DNA of 64,000 nucleotides, taken from assembly GCF_009363155.1 (NCBI RefSeq), contig NZ_CP045302.1, positions 3,331,001-3,395,000 of the forward strand, read 5' to 3'. This DNA comes from Azotobacter salinestris. Its GTDB lineage: Bacteria; Pseudomonadota; Gammaproteobacteria; Pseudomonadales; Pseudomonadaceae. The notes under the pieces are model-generated. The model was not told the origin of the DNA and made no database searches. It saw only the letters and a list, made by a program, of their open reading frames with translations. Shown here piece by piece: positions 40,879-50,207 of the stretch. The position numbers and the translations under genes were made by a program. Every line of letters starts with the position of its first letter. Position 1 is the first letter of the stretch.

Positions 40879-41982
40879 ATGATCGAATTCAAGCTGCCCT
40901 CCCTCGGCGCCGACATGGACGAGGGCACCCTGCTCGAGTGGCGGATCGCCCCGGGCGATGCGCTCAGGCGCGGCCAGGTGGTCGCCGTGGTCGACACCGC
41001 CAAGGCGGCGGTGGACGTGGAGTGCTGGCAGGACGGCAACGTGCTCGACCTGCTGATCCAGCCCGGCGACAAGGTACCGGTGGGCACGCCCATCGCCCTC
41101 CTGCTGGAGCCGGGAGAGTCCGCGGAGACGGCGCCCGTGCCGACTGCCGCCGTTCCGGCCGCCGTGCCGACCGGGCGGCCGCGGATTTCGCCGGCCGCCC
41201 GCAAGCGCGCCGCCGAGCTGGGCATCGACGCCAGCGTTCTGTCCGGCACGGGGCCGCAGGGCGCCGTGACCCTGGAGGACGTCGAGGCCGCCGCCAGGCA
41301 GGCCGCGCCCGTCGACCGCCAGGCCGCCATGCGCCAGGCCATCGGCGCGGCGATGAGCCGTTCCAAGCGCGAGATTCCCCATTACTACCTGGGCGAGACC
41401 ATCCCCCTGGGCGCTGTCATGGCCTGGCTTGCCACGCACAACGCCGAGCTGGCGCCGGAGCGGCGCCTGCTGCCCGGCGTGCTGCTGCTCAAGGCCATCG
41501 CCCTGGCCCTGCGCGACTACCCACAGCTCAACGGTTTCTGGCAGGGCGGCGCTTTCCACCCGGCCCCCGGCATTCATCTGGGCGTGGCCGTCGCCCTGCG
41601 CCAGGGCGGGCTGATCGCCCCGGCGCTGCACGACGTCGCCGACAAGCCGCTGGCCCAGCTGATGGACGAGCTGGGCGATCTGGTACAGCGCGCGCGCAGC
41701 CATTCGCTGCGCAGCTCGGAGCTCGCCGACGCCAGCCTGACCGTCACCCAGCTCGGCGACCAGGGCGTGGACAGCGTGTTCGGCGTGATCTACCCGCCGC
41801 AGGTGGCGCTGGTCGGCGTCGGCCGCATCGCCGAACGGCCCTGGGTGGAGGCGGGCCGGTTGTGCGCGATGCCCACTGCCCACTTCAGCCTGGCCGCCGA
41901 CCACCGCGCCAGCGACGGCCACTACGGCGCGCGCTTTCTCGCCGAGATCCGCCGCCTGCTGCAAGCCCCGGACAGCCTGTGA
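40879..41982 (+). CDS. Dihydrolipoyl acyltransferase E2 component with one lipoyl domain
   Basis: The 367-residue protein has a single N-terminal lipoyl domain (1-76) with the lipoylated lysine in VDTAKAAVDVE (about Lys42). It has a short Pro/Ala linker, a peripheral subunit-binding domain (RISPAARKRAAELGIDASVL, about 99-118) and a catalytic domain ending in AADHRASDGHYGARFL (about 339-354; HxxxDG active site). The PSBD implies recruitment of an E3, but no lpd gene is in this operon, so E3 must be shared. GGAGGACC precedes the ATG. The catalytic domain transfers the acyl group to CoA; the neighbouring ACP raises the possibility of another acceptor. Confidence 0.9.
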   Translation: MIEFKLPSLGADMDEGTLLEWRIAPGDALRRGQVVAVVDTAKAAVDVECWQDGNVLDLLIQPGDKVPVGTPIALLLEPGESAETAPVPTAAVPAAVPTGRPRISPAARKRAAELGIDASVLSGTGPQGAVTLEDVEAAARQAAPVDRQAAMRQAIGAAMSRSKREIPHYYLGETIPLGAVMAWLATHNAELAPERRLLPGVLLLKAIALALRDYPQLNGFWQGGAFHPAPGIHLGVAVALRQGGLIAPALHDVADKPLAQLMDELGDLVQRARSHSLRSSELADASLTVTQLGDQGVDSVFGVIYPPQVALVGVGRIAERPWVEAGRLCAMPTAHFSLAADHRASDGHYGARFLAEIRRLLQAPDSL

Positions 41983-41992
41983 GGATTCGAAG

Positions 41993-42241
41993 ATGGACGA
42001 AGCACAGATCCGCCGGCAGGTGCTCGAAGCCCTGCAGGGCATCGCCCCGGAAGTCGATCCTGCCACCCTGCGCGGCGAGCGTCCGCTGCGCGACGAGGTG
42101 GACCTCGACTCGATGGACTGGCTGCGCTTTCTCGCCGCCCTGCACCAGCGCCTCGGGGTGAGCATCCCTGAGGCCGACTACCAGCGCCTGGGCAGCCTGG
42201 ATGCGCTGCTGGCCTATCTGGCACAGCGGCTGGAGGGCTGA
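41993..42241 (+). CDS. Acyl carrier protein
   Basis: The 82-residue acidic protein has the ACP pattern with the phosphopantetheine serine at Ser40 in DLDSMDWLRFL and helix 3 around SIPEADYQRLGSL. It begins ten bases after the E2 stop, so it is part of the same operon. A discrete ACP beside a pyruvate-dehydrogenase-like complex and an acyl-CoA synthetase is unusual. It could accept an acyl group from E2 or from the ligase. It is not the housekeeping AcpP, which has the DSLD motif and a different context. Confidence 0.85.
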   Translation: MDEAQIRRQVLEALQGIAPEVDPATLRGERPLRDEVDLDSMDWLRFLAALHQRLGVSIPEADYQRLGSLDALLAYLAQRLEG

Positions 42242-42356
42242 GCGGCGGGGGCCGATCCCCCCGCGCGGATCGCGGCCATGGCGGTCGATGACCGGTCCGG
42301 CCGCATCCCGGACGCTCGCCTATAGTCAGGCAGATCGCTATCTGCAGGAGAGCGCC

Positions 42357-43787
42357 ATGAACCTCTCGCAATTCCGCCAGCGCGGTCCCTTCGAATGGGA
42401 ACTGCCGGCCCGTGGGGCGATGCGTGTGCCGGGGGTGATCTTCGCCTCGCAAGAACTCGTCGAGGCGATGGACGACAAGGTCGGCGAACAGATCGCCAAC
42501 GTCGCCAGCCTGCCGGGCATCGTCGAGGCCGCCTACGCCATGCCCGATGCGCACTGGGGCTATGGCTTCCCGATCGGCGGGGTGGCGGCCTTCGATGCCG
42601 AGGAGGGCGGGGTGGTGTCGGCCGGCGGAGTGGGCTTCGACATCTCCTGCGGGGTGCGCAGCCTGCATACCGGGCTCACGCTGGCCGACGTGGAGGCGGC
42701 CAAGCCGCGCCTGGCCGATGTGCTCTACCGGCACATTCCGGCCGGGCTCGGCAGCACCGGGGCGCTGCGCCTGTCGGCCCGGGAGATGAACGCCATGCTG
42801 CGCGGCGGCGCGAAGTGGGCGGTCGAGGAGGGCTTCGGCGGCGAGGCGGATCTGGCGCGCATCGAGGAGTCCGGCTGCATGGCCGGCGCCGATCCTTCCG
42901 CCGTCTCGGAGCAGGCGAAGAAGCGCCAGCGCGACGAGATGGGCACCCTCGGCTCGGGCAACCACTATCTGGAGGTGCAGGTGGTCGACGAATTGTTCGA
43001 TGTCCGGGCGGCCCGGGCCTATGGCCTGGCCGAGGGCGACGTGCTGGCGACCATCCACTGCGGCTCGCGGGGCATGGGCCACCAGATCGGCACCGACTAC
43101 CTGCGCGCCATGGTGATCGCCGCGTCCCAGGCCGGCATCGCCCTGCCGGACCGCGAGCTGGCCTGCGCGCCGCTGAAGTCCGAGCTCGGCCAGCGTTACC
43201 TCGGCGCCATGCGCGCGGCGATCAACTGCGCGCTGGCCAACCGGCAGATCCTCACCCACCTGACCCGGCAGGCCTTCGCCGAGGTGTTCCCCGGCATCCA
43301 TCTGCCGCTGCTCTACGACGTGTCGCACAACACCTGCAAGGAGGAGCGCCATGTCCTCGGCGGACAGCACCGGCGGCTGTTCGTCCACCGCAAGGGGGCG
43401 ACCCGCGCCTTCGCCGCCGGGCACGCCGAGCTGCCGGCGGAGTACCGCCAGGTCGGCCAGCCGGTGCTGATCGGCGGCAGCATGGGTACCTTCTCCTGGG
43501 TTCTCGCCGGCTCAGCGGGCACCGGGGAGCGCGCCTTCGCCTCGGCCTGCCACGGCGCCGGCCGCGCCATGAGCCGCCACGAGGCGCTGCGCCGCTGGCA
43601 GGGCCGCTCGGTGGTGGACGAGCTGGCCTCCCGCGGCATCCTGATCCGCAGCCCGAGCCTGCGCGGCGTGGCCGAGGAGGCGCCGCTGGCCTACAAGGAC
43701 GTCGGCGCAGTGGTCGAGGCGGCCGAGCAGGCAGGGTTGGCAGTGCGGGTGGCGCGGCTGCGGCCTGTGGTGTGCGTCAAGGGCTAG
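42357..43787 (+). CDS. rtcB: RNA-splicing ligase RtcB
   Basis: The 476-residue protein is RtcB, which joins 2',3'-cyclic phosphate or 3'-phosphate RNA ends to 5'-OH ends using GTP and Mn2+. Metal ligands are Asp95 and Cys98 (GFDISCGVR), His234 in IHCGSRGMGHQ, and His324 in YDVSHNTCKEE. The guanylylated histidine is His399 in ACHGAGRAMSR. MPDAHWGYGFPIGG (62-75) and GSGNHYLEVQ (200-209) are also signature blocks. CAGGAG precedes the ATG. It lies 115 bases after the ACP gene and may share that operon. The TAG stop is part of the CTAG target duplication of a MITE. Confidence 0.95.
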   Translation: MNLSQFRQRGPFEWELPARGAMRVPGVIFASQELVEAMDDKVGEQIANVASLPGIVEAAYAMPDAHWGYGFPIGGVAAFDAEEGGVVSAGGVGFDISCGVRSLHTGLTLADVEAAKPRLADVLYRHIPAGLGSTGALRLSAREMNAMLRGGAKWAVEEGFGGEADLARIEESGCMAGADPSAVSEQAKKRQRDEMGTLGSGNHYLEVQVVDELFDVRAARAYGLAEGDVLATIHCGSRGMGHQIGTDYLRAMVIAASQAGIALPDRELACAPLKSELGQRYLGAMRAAINCALANRQILTHLTRQAFAEVFPGIHLPLLYDVSHNTCKEERHVLGGQHRRLFVHRKGATRAFAAGHAELPAEYRQVGQPVLIGGSMGTFSWVLAGSAGTGERAFASACHGAGRAMSRHEALRRWQGRSVVDELASRGILIRSPSLRGVAEEAPLAYKDVGAVVEAAEQAGLAVRVARLRPVVCVKG

Positions 43788-43901
43788 GGTCTGTTGACGT
43801 TTTGGCGTGAGCCGCGTTGCCGCGTCAAATGACACCAGGCCGGGCCGCGTTCGGCAAGGCGCGGGCCGCCGTCGCGGCCTACGGCAAAGCATCAACAGAC
43901 C
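43788..43901. mobile_element. IS5-like MITE, 114 bp, TSD CTAG, at the rtcB stop codon
   Basis: The element starts GGTCTGTTGA and ends TCAACAGACC, a 10-bp perfect terminal inverted repeat (13 bp if the shared TAG/CTA is counted). It is flanked by CTAG at 43784-43787 and 43902-43905. A 4-bp YTAR-type target and short size suggest a non-autonomous derivative of an IS5-family element. The GC-rich interior has no ORF. It sits between the convergent rtcB and TPR genes, and its left target copy contains the rtcB TAG stop, so insertion left the protein unchanged. Confidence 0.8.
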
Positions 43902-43908
43902 CTAGGCG

Positions 43909-44688
43909 TCAGGAACCGACCAGCCAGGCCCCGGCGGGAAGCTCGCGCTTCAGCGTCCGGCAGTCGCCCGGCGGCGGCTGGTGGCCCGGCGGACGGTCGG
44001 GAAACCAGATGCGGCACTGCCCCGGCGGCGGCCAGTGGCTGGCCGGGACCTGCGAGGCGTTCTGGCCATCGACCGGGCCGAGGGCGGCTTGCTGCTCATC
44101 GGGCCGGGACCACTGCAGGCGGGCTTCCCCGCGGTTCTGTCCGGTCGCGGCGGAGGGCAGCGGGGCTTGGCTGGATGCCGTGCAGCGCGCCTGCACCTGC
44201 TCCAGCCGTTCGCGCAGGGCGGCGATCTCGCTTTCGGCTTGCCGGCGTCGCTCGGTTTCTTCGTCGAGCCGCTGCTGCAGGGCCGCTGGCTGGCCGTCGC
44301 TGACCGGCGAATTGCGTTGCTGGCCGGCGGCCTGCCGGGCCGCCGCGATCAGCCAGACGTTGCGCACGCGCAGGGCGTCGTTGTCGCCGATCAGGGTGTT
44401 GGACTTGGCGGCCAGGGACTCGGCTTCCTGATGGTGGCCCTGGTGCAGGCGGGTCTGTCCCAGGTAGTGCCAGAGGATGGCGTTGTTCGGCTCGATGCGC
44501 AGGGCCCGTTCCAGGGCGGAGGCGGCCTGGTCGGGGCGGCCGGCGCTGAACTCCTCGATGGCGCTTTTCAGCAGGGAGACCACGGCCTGATTCTCCTGCG
44601 TGGCCGCATTGGCGGGCAGGGCCGAGCCGAGCGCGCAGAGCAGCAGGGCCGTCCGCAGGCCGGAAAGCCCGAAGGATGTCTTCATCAT
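43909..44688 (-). CDS. Exported TPR and coiled-coil protein
   Basis: The 259-residue protein begins with a signal peptide (RTALLLCALGSALPANA, cleavage near residue 29). Two TPR-like units follow (AIEEFSAGRPDQAASALERALRIEPNNAILWHYLGQTRLHQGHHQEAESLA over about 43-93). A charged coiled coil (LQQRLDEETERRRQAESEIAALRERLEQVQAR, about 138-169) and a Pro/Gln-rich tail with Trp-Pro-Pro-Pro repeats come next. It is probably periplasmic and mediates protein-protein contacts. It lies 23 bases downstream of the His-rich small protein gene on the same strand, so they are likely co-transcribed. Function is unknown. Confidence 0.82.
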   Translation of the reverse strand: MMKTSFGLSGLRTALLLCALGSALPANAATQENQAVVSLLKSAIEEFSAGRPDQAASALERALRIEPNNAILWHYLGQTRLHQGHHQEAESLAAKSNTLIGDNDALRVRNVWLIAAARQAAGQQRNSPVSDGQPAALQQRLDEETERRRQAESEIAALRERLEQVQARCTASSQAPLPSAATGQNRGEARLQWSRPDEQQAALGPVDGQNASQVPASHWPPPGQCRIWFPDRPPGHQPPPGDCRTLKRELPAGAWLVGS

Positions 44689-44711
44689 GTCGGTGAGCTG
44701 TCGTCCCGGTT

Positions 44712-44981
44712 TCAGTGATCTTCCCGCCAGTGCTCCCCGGCATGCTTGTGCCGTTCCCGGTGCATTTCTTCGGCGTGCTTGTGCTGCTCCCGATGCATTT
44801 CCCCGGCATGCTTGCGGTGTTCCCGCTGAGCCTCCATCTCGGCTTTTCGGTACTCCCGGTGCATTTCCTGATGGTGTTTCTCGGCCTCGTGGCGACCCTG
44901 GCCGTACGAGTCGGCGAAGGCTGCGGGCGTGTTGCCGGCCAGGGCGATCAGGGCTGCCGCCAGTGTCTTGTATGGGGTCAT
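44712..44981 (-). CDS. Small exported His-rich repeat protein
   Basis: The 89-residue product has a signal peptide (YKTLAAALIALAGNTPAAFA) and a mature part made almost entirely of His, Glu, Lys, Arg and Met. The repeat unit is about ten residues, HKHAGEMHREQ-like: HRKHAGEMHRE, HKHAEEMHRE, HKHAGEHWRE. About a dozen histidines suggest binding of divalent metal in the periplasm, and the heptad-like charge pattern suggests a helix. The ATG at 44979-44981 follows AGGCAACCCG. It forms a probable operon with the TPR protein. No family is recognised. Confidence 0.78.
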   Translation of the reverse strand: MTPYKTLAAALIALAGNTPAAFADSYGQGRHEAEKHHQEMHREYRKAEMEAQREHRKHAGEMHREQHKHAEEMHRERHKHAGEHWREDH

Positions 44982-45074
44982 CGGGTTGCCTGTGCAGGTG
45001 TGGAAAACGGGCGCGATCATACCGCGCCCGCTCCGCACCGGCGCTGCCGGGCCGCGCGCTCTGGTATAGTCCGG

Positions 45075-45103
45075 TTGCAGGCCGGTCGGGCCTGGGCTAC
45101 TGT
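45075..45103 (+). promoter_or_regulatory. Predicted sigma-70 promoter of the trp leader
   Basis: TTGCAG at 45075-45080 and TACTGT at 45098-45103 are separated by 17 bases, a good fit to a sigma-70 promoter. Transcription would begin near 45110, about 20 bases before the leader peptide start. This position is consistent with attenuation control of trpGDC. Confidence 0.6.
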
Positions 45104-45130
45104 GCCCCGACAGCAAGACGAGACATTTCC

Positions 45131-45199
45131 GTGACATCCAGCAGCACCCTTCTGATGCGAGTCGTCAAGGCCCACGCCCGTTGGCGCTGGCGCGCCTGA
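45131..45199 (+). CDS. trp operon leader peptide with two Trp codons
   Basis: A short frame ends Ala-Arg-Trp-Arg-Trp-Arg-Ala-stop (tgg cgc tgg, 45185-45193). It can start at GTG 45131 (22 residues) or ATG 45155 (14 residues). Near-adjacent tryptophan codons just before the stop, between a promoter and trpG, are the hallmark of a ribosome-stalling attenuator. Attenuation of trpE and trpGDC is established knowledge in Pseudomonas putida. A GGCTCG/CGAGCC hairpin lies downstream at 45249-45264, but I could not assign the antiterminator and terminator stems with confidence. The ribosome binding site is weak. Confidence 0.72.
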   Translation: MTSSSTLLMRVVKAHARWRWRA

Positions 45200-45330
45200 T
45201 CCCTTTCCTTTCCGGCCTGGCCGGACGCTTCCTTGCCACCCCGTTCCCGGCTCGCAGACGAGCCCTCCCTGACGGAACAGCGGACCGGGGCCTTTCATCC
45301 GACGCAGTGAATCAAGGGGTTACGCCTACC

Positions 45331-45923
45331 ATGCTGCTGATGATCGATAACTACGACTCCTTCACCTACAACGTCGTCCACTATCTCAGCGAGCTGGGAG
45401 CCGAGGTCAAGGTGATCCGCAACGACGAGCTGAGCATCGCCGAGATCGAGGCCTTGGGCCCGGAACGGCTGGTGATCTCGCCCGGCCCCTGCACGCCCAG
45501 CGAGGCGGGGGTGTCGCTGGAGGCGATCCGCCATTTCGCCGGCAAGCTGCCGATCCTCGGCGTCTGCCTGGGGCACCAGAGCATCGGCCAGGCCTTCGGC
45601 GGCGATGTGGTGCGCGCGCGGGTGGCCATGCACGGCAAGACCAGCCCGGTGTTCCACCGGGACCAGGGGGTGTTCGCCGGCCTCAACAATCCGCTCACGG
45701 TGACCCGCTACCATTCGCTGGTGGTCAGGCGCGAAACCCTGCCTGAGTGCCTGGAGATCACCGCCTGGACGCAGTTCGAGGACGGCGCCGTGGACGAGAT
45801 CATGGGCCTGCGCCACAAGACCCTGAACATCGAGGGCGTGCAGTTCCATCCCGAGTCCATCCTCACCGAGCAGGGCCACGAGCTGTTCGCCAATTTCCTG
45901 AAGCAGAACGGAGGCGTGCGCTG

Positions 45924-45924
<1 letters not shown>
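45331..45924 (+). CDS. trpG: Anthranilate synthase glutamine amidotransferase component
   Basis: The 197-residue class I amidotransferase releases ammonia from glutamine for anthranilate synthesis with TrpE. It has [14 protein letters not shown] at the start, [12 protein letters not shown], the nucleophile Cys79 in GVCLGHQ, and the His-Glu pair in GVQFHPES (about 171-173). trpE is not adjacent, as is usual in pseudomonads where trpE and trpGDC are separate. The gene may also serve folate synthesis as pabA. AAGGGG lies upstream at slightly long spacing. Its stop overlaps the trpD start by one base (TGATG). Confidence 0.95.
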
Positions 45925-46966
<1,042 letters not shown>

Positions 46967-46970
<4 letters not shown>

Positions 46971-47767
46971 GCCTGCCCACCGTTCTGGAAAAGATCATCG
47001 CGCGCAAGGTCGAGGAAGTCGCCGAGCGCAGCGCCCGTGTCCCGCTGGCCGAGGTCGAGGCGCTGGCCCGCTCCGCCAGTACCCCGCGCGGCTTCGCCGC
47101 GGCCCTGCAGGCGCAGGTCGGGCGCAAGCAGCCGGCGGTGATCGCCGAAGTCAAGAAGGCCTCGCCGAGCAAGGGCGTGTTGCGCGAGCACTTCGCCCCC
47201 GCGGAGATCGCCAGGAGCTATGAGGACGGCGGAGCGACCTGTCTGTCGGTGCTGACCGACGTGGACTTCTTCCAGGGCAGCGACGCCTATCTGCAGGAGG
47301 CCCGCGCGGCCTGCGGCCTGCCGGTGATCCGCAAGGACTTCCTCATCGACCCCTATCAGGTGGTCGAGGCCCGCGCGCTGGGTGCCGATTGCGTGCTGCT
47401 GATCGTCGCCGCGCTGGGCGATGCGCAGATGCTGGAGCTGGCCGCCACCGCCAGGGATGTCGGTCTCGACGTGCTGGTGGAGGTGCATGACGGCGCCGAG
47501 CTGGAGCGGGCACTGCAATTGGAGACGCCGCTGATCGGCATCAACAACCGCAACCTGCATACCTTCGAGGTGAGCCTGGAAACCACCCTCGACCTGCTGC
47601 CGAAGGTGCCGCGGGACCGTCTGGTGGTCACCGAGAGCGGCATTCTCAACCGCGCCGATGTCGAGCTGATGGAGGTCAGCGGCGTGTATGCCTTCCTCGT
47701 CGGCGAGGCGTTCATGCGGGCGGAGAAGCCGGGCGCCGAGCTGCGCCGGCTGTTCTTCCCGGGCTGA
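46967..47767 (+). CDS. trpC: Indole-3-glycerol phosphate synthase
   Basis: The 266-residue TIM-barrel enzyme starts at GTG 46967, overlapping the trpD stop. It has [19 protein letters not shown] (catalytic Lys near 63 and the phosphate-binding Ser), [27 protein letters not shown] (catalytic Lys about 124), [13 protein letters not shown] (about 189-201) and VTESGIL. It closes the indole ring in tryptophan synthesis. A hairpin terminator follows the stop. Confidence 0.96.
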
Positions 47768-47774
47768 GGAGGCG

Positions 47775-47801
47775 CGGCCCGGCGTGTTGCGCGCCGGGCC
47801 G
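47775..47801. terminator. Hairpin between convergent trpC and vfr
   Basis: CGGCCCGGCG at 47775-47784 pairs with CGCCGGGCCG at 47792-47801 around a seven-base loop. The stem is strong but no clean T-run follows on either strand. It lies in the 45-base gap between the converging trpC and vfr genes, so termination in both directions is likely. Confidence 0.6.
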
Positions 47802-47812
47802 GGGAAAGGCCG

Positions 47813-48460
47813 TCAGCGGGTGCCGAAGACCACCATGGTCTTGCCCTTGACGTGGACCAGCCCCTGTTCCTCCAGGCTCTTCAGCACGCGGCCGACCATT
47901 TCCCGCGAGCAGCCGACGATGCGGCCGATTTCCTGGCGGGTGATCTTGATCTGCATGCCGTCGGGATGGGTCATGGCGTCGGGCTGCTTGCACAGATCGA
48001 GCAGGGTGCGCGCCACCCGTCCCGTGACGTCGAGGAAAGCCAGGTCGCCGACCTTGCGGGTGGTGTTGCGCAGGCGGTCGGCCATCTGCCGACCGAGGGC
48101 GTAGAGGATTTCCGGATCCTGCTGGGCCAGTTCGCGGAACTTCGCATAGCTGATTTCCGCCACTTCGCATTCGGTCTTGGCGCGGACCCAGGCGCTGCGC
48201 TCCTTTTCGCTGCCTTCCTTGTCGAACAGGCCCATTTCTCCGAAGAAGTCCCCGGCGTTCAGGTAGGCGATGATCATCTCGCGCCCGTCGTCATCTTCGA
48301 TGAGGATGGTGACCGAACCCTTGATGATGAAGAACAGGCTCTCGCACCGGTCACCCGCATAAATGATGGTGCTCTTGGCCGTGTAGCGGCGCCGATGGCA
48401 ATGGGCGAGCAGTTTGTCGTGGTTGTTGATCTTGGGTGGAAGAAGGGTGAGAGCGACCAC
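47813..48460 (-). CDS. vfr: cAMP receptor-like global regulator Vfr
   Basis: The 215-residue CRP-family protein has the cyclic-nucleotide domain ([43 protein letters not shown], spread over about 37-79, with the cAMP-contacting Gly-Glu-x-Gly and Arg). It has the long C-helix and a C-terminal helix-turn-helix [29 protein letters not shown] (about 174-202, recognition helix SREMVGRVL). trpC-vfr convergence is the known Pseudomonas arrangement. Vfr controls virulence and quorum-sensing genes in P. aeruginosa; the role in this organism is inferred by homology. Upstream is a 230-base divergent region shared with the OsmC-like gene. Confidence 0.95.
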   Translation of the reverse strand: MVALTLLPPKINNHDKLLAHCHRRRYTAKSTIIYAGDRCESLFFIIKGSVTILIEDDDGREMIIAYLNAGDFFGEMGLFDKEGSEKERSAWVRAKTECEVAEISYAKFRELAQQDPEILYALGRQMADRLRNTTRKVGDLAFLDVTGRVARTLLDLCKQPDAMTHPDGMQIKITRQEIGRIVGCSREMVGRVLKSLEEQGLVHVKGKTMVVFGTR

Positions 48461-48691
48461 GCTGGATTCCCCTTGGAATGAAAATTGGTGTCCTTGTCAT
48501 CTGGCGTTTTTCTACTTGTGCTGTAAGTGTGCCAGCAAACTGGCGTCAGCTTAACAGAGGCACGGGACACGCCGGCTCCGATTTGTGATGGAGCAATCAT
48601 CTCCTCTCTCTTTACCAGTCCCTCTGGCGACGGGCGGTGGGCTGGGGACGCTGTGCTAGAATCCGCGGCATTTTCAGCAAGGAGTTTCATG

Positions 48692-49114
48692 ATGAAAGCG
48701 CGCATTCAATGGGCCGGTGAAGCCATGTTCATCGGCGAGTCCGGCAGCGGTCATGCGGTCGTCATGGACGGCCCGCCGGAGAATGGCGGGCGCAATCTCG
48801 GCATCCGGCCGATGGAAATGGTGCTGCTCGGCCTGGGCGGTTGCTCCAGCTTCGATGTGGTGAGCATCCTGAAGAAGTCGCGGCAGGCGGTGGAGAACTG
48901 CGAGGCCTTCCTGGAAGCCGAGCGGGCCGGCGAGGACCCCAAGGTATTCACCAAAATCCACCTGCATTTCGTGGTCAAGGGGCGGGGACTGAAGGAGGCG
49001 CAGGTCAAGCGGGCCGTGGAGCTGTCGGCAGAGAAATATTGTTCCGCCTCCATCATGCTGGGCCGCGCCGGGGTGGAGATCAGCCACGATTACGAAATCG
49101 TCGAACTCGGCTGA
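48692..49114 (+). CDS. OsmC/YhfA-family protein
   Basis: The 140-residue protein has the OsmC fold pattern: LGIRPMEMVLLGLGGCSSFDVVSILKKSRQ (about 35-64, with the first active Cys in GGCSS) and VELSAEKYCSASIMLG (about 108-123, second Cys). OsmC proteins reduce organic peroxides; the YhfA-like group to which this belongs is less well characterised. AAGGAG favours ATG 48692 over the tandem ATG at 48689. It lies between vfr and speD as in Pseudomonas chromosomes. Confidence 0.92.
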   Translation: MKARIQWAGEAMFIGESGSGHAVVMDGPPENGGRNLGIRPMEMVLLGLGGCSSFDVVSILKKSRQAVENCEAFLEAERAGEDPKVFTKIHLHFVVKGRGLKEAQVKRAVELSAEKYCSASIMLGRAGVEISHDYEIVELG

Positions 49115-49331
49115 AGCCTCCCGGACATCGTGAGCGCTGCGCGGACACTGGCGCCGCGCCGCGCGGCTCTGCATAATTCGCCCCCATTTTCAGGGGCCTC
49201 GGATCCCCGACAGCACAACCATAATCGCCAACGCGAAGAGGTGTTAACCGTCCTACGCAGATGCCTCCCGCGCATCTGACGGGCATGCCCAATCACGCGG
49301 CGGGGCCGCATCGACTGAGAGTTTCCATACG

Positions 49332-50126
49332 GTGAAAAGCAAACTCAAGCTCCACGGGTTCAACAACCTGACCAAGACCTTGAGCTTCAACATCTACGAC
49401 ATTTGCTACGCCGAGACGCCGGAAGACCAGCAGGCCTATATCCGGTACATCGACGAAGAGTACGATGCCCAGCGGCTGACGCAGATTCTCACCGATGTTG
49501 TCGACATTATCGGCGCCAACGTGCTGAACATTGCCCGTCAGGACTATGATCCGCAGGGTGCCAGCGTGACCATCCTGATCTCCGAGCAGCCGGTCGAGCC
49601 GACCGAGAGCCAGATCGAGGAGTCACCCGGGCCGCTGCCGGAAACCATCCTGGCGCACCTGGACAAGAGCCACATCACCGTTCACACCTATCCGGAAATC
49701 CATCCGGTCGATGGCCTGGCTACCTTCCGGGTGGATATCGACGTGTCCACCTGCGGGGTGATCTCGCCGCTGAAGGCGCTCAACTACCTGATCCACCAGT
49801 TCGATTCGGACATCGTCACCGTGGACTACCGGGTGCGCGGCTTCACCCGCGACGTGGAAGGGCGCAAGCACTTCATCGATCACGAGATCAACTCGATCCA
49901 GAAATACCTCTCCGCGGATACCCGTGCGGCCTACCAGATGACCGATGTGAACGTGTATCAGGAGAATATGTTCCACACCAAGATGCTGCTCAAGGACTTC
50001 GATCTGGACAACTACCTGTTCGGCGATGCCACCCGCAACCTGTCCGCCGAGCAGCGCAAGCAGGTGGAGGAGCGTCTGCGCCACGAGATGCTGGAAATCT
50101 TCTACGCGCGCAACATGCCGCACTGA
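49332..50126 (+). CDS. speD: S-adenosylmethionine decarboxylase proenzyme
   Basis: The 264-residue proenzyme makes decarboxylated AdoMet for spermidine synthesis. The self-cleavage site is Lys112-Ser113 in [13 protein letters not shown], where serine becomes the pyruvoyl group. It has the long class 1A form as in E. coli (264 residues), with [22 protein letters not shown] (about 139-160) and the C-terminal [13 protein letters not shown]. It starts at GTG 49332. A CAGATGC/GCATCTG hairpin lies at 49258-49278 in its leader. The 217-base upstream gap should hold its promoter. Confidence 0.95.
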   Translation: MKSKLKLHGFNNLTKTLSFNIYDICYAETPEDQQAYIRYIDEEYDAQRLTQILTDVVDIIGANVLNIARQDYDPQGASVTILISEQPVEPTESQIEESPGPLPETILAHLDKSHITVHTYPEIHPVDGLATFRVDIDVSTCGVISPLKALNYLIHQFDSDIVTVDYRVRGFTRDVEGRKHFIDHEINSIQKYLSADTRAAYQMTDVNVYQENMFHTKMLLKDFDLDNYLFGDATRNLSAEQRKQVEERLRHEMLEIFYARNMPH

Positions 50127-50160
50127 GGCGCCGACAGGCGGCAATCCTCGATCTGAAAGC

Positions 50161-50186
50161 ACGAAGGGCGCCGCGGCGCCCTTCGT
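50161..50186. terminator. Bidirectional terminator between speD and coq7
   Basis: A perfect 26-base palindrome, ACGAAGGGCGCCG and its complement, is centred at 50173/50174 between the convergent speD and coq7 genes. The downstream side reads TCTTG on the plus strand and TGCTTT on the minus strand. Its position supports termination of both transcripts. Confidence 0.75.
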
Positions 50187-50207
50187 CTTGCTCGATACCC
50201 TGTGGCG

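Noticed and set aside
49258..49278. Riboswitch upstream of speD
   Set aside because: Only a 7-bp hairpin is visible; no known SAM or polyamine riboswitch core could be recognised.
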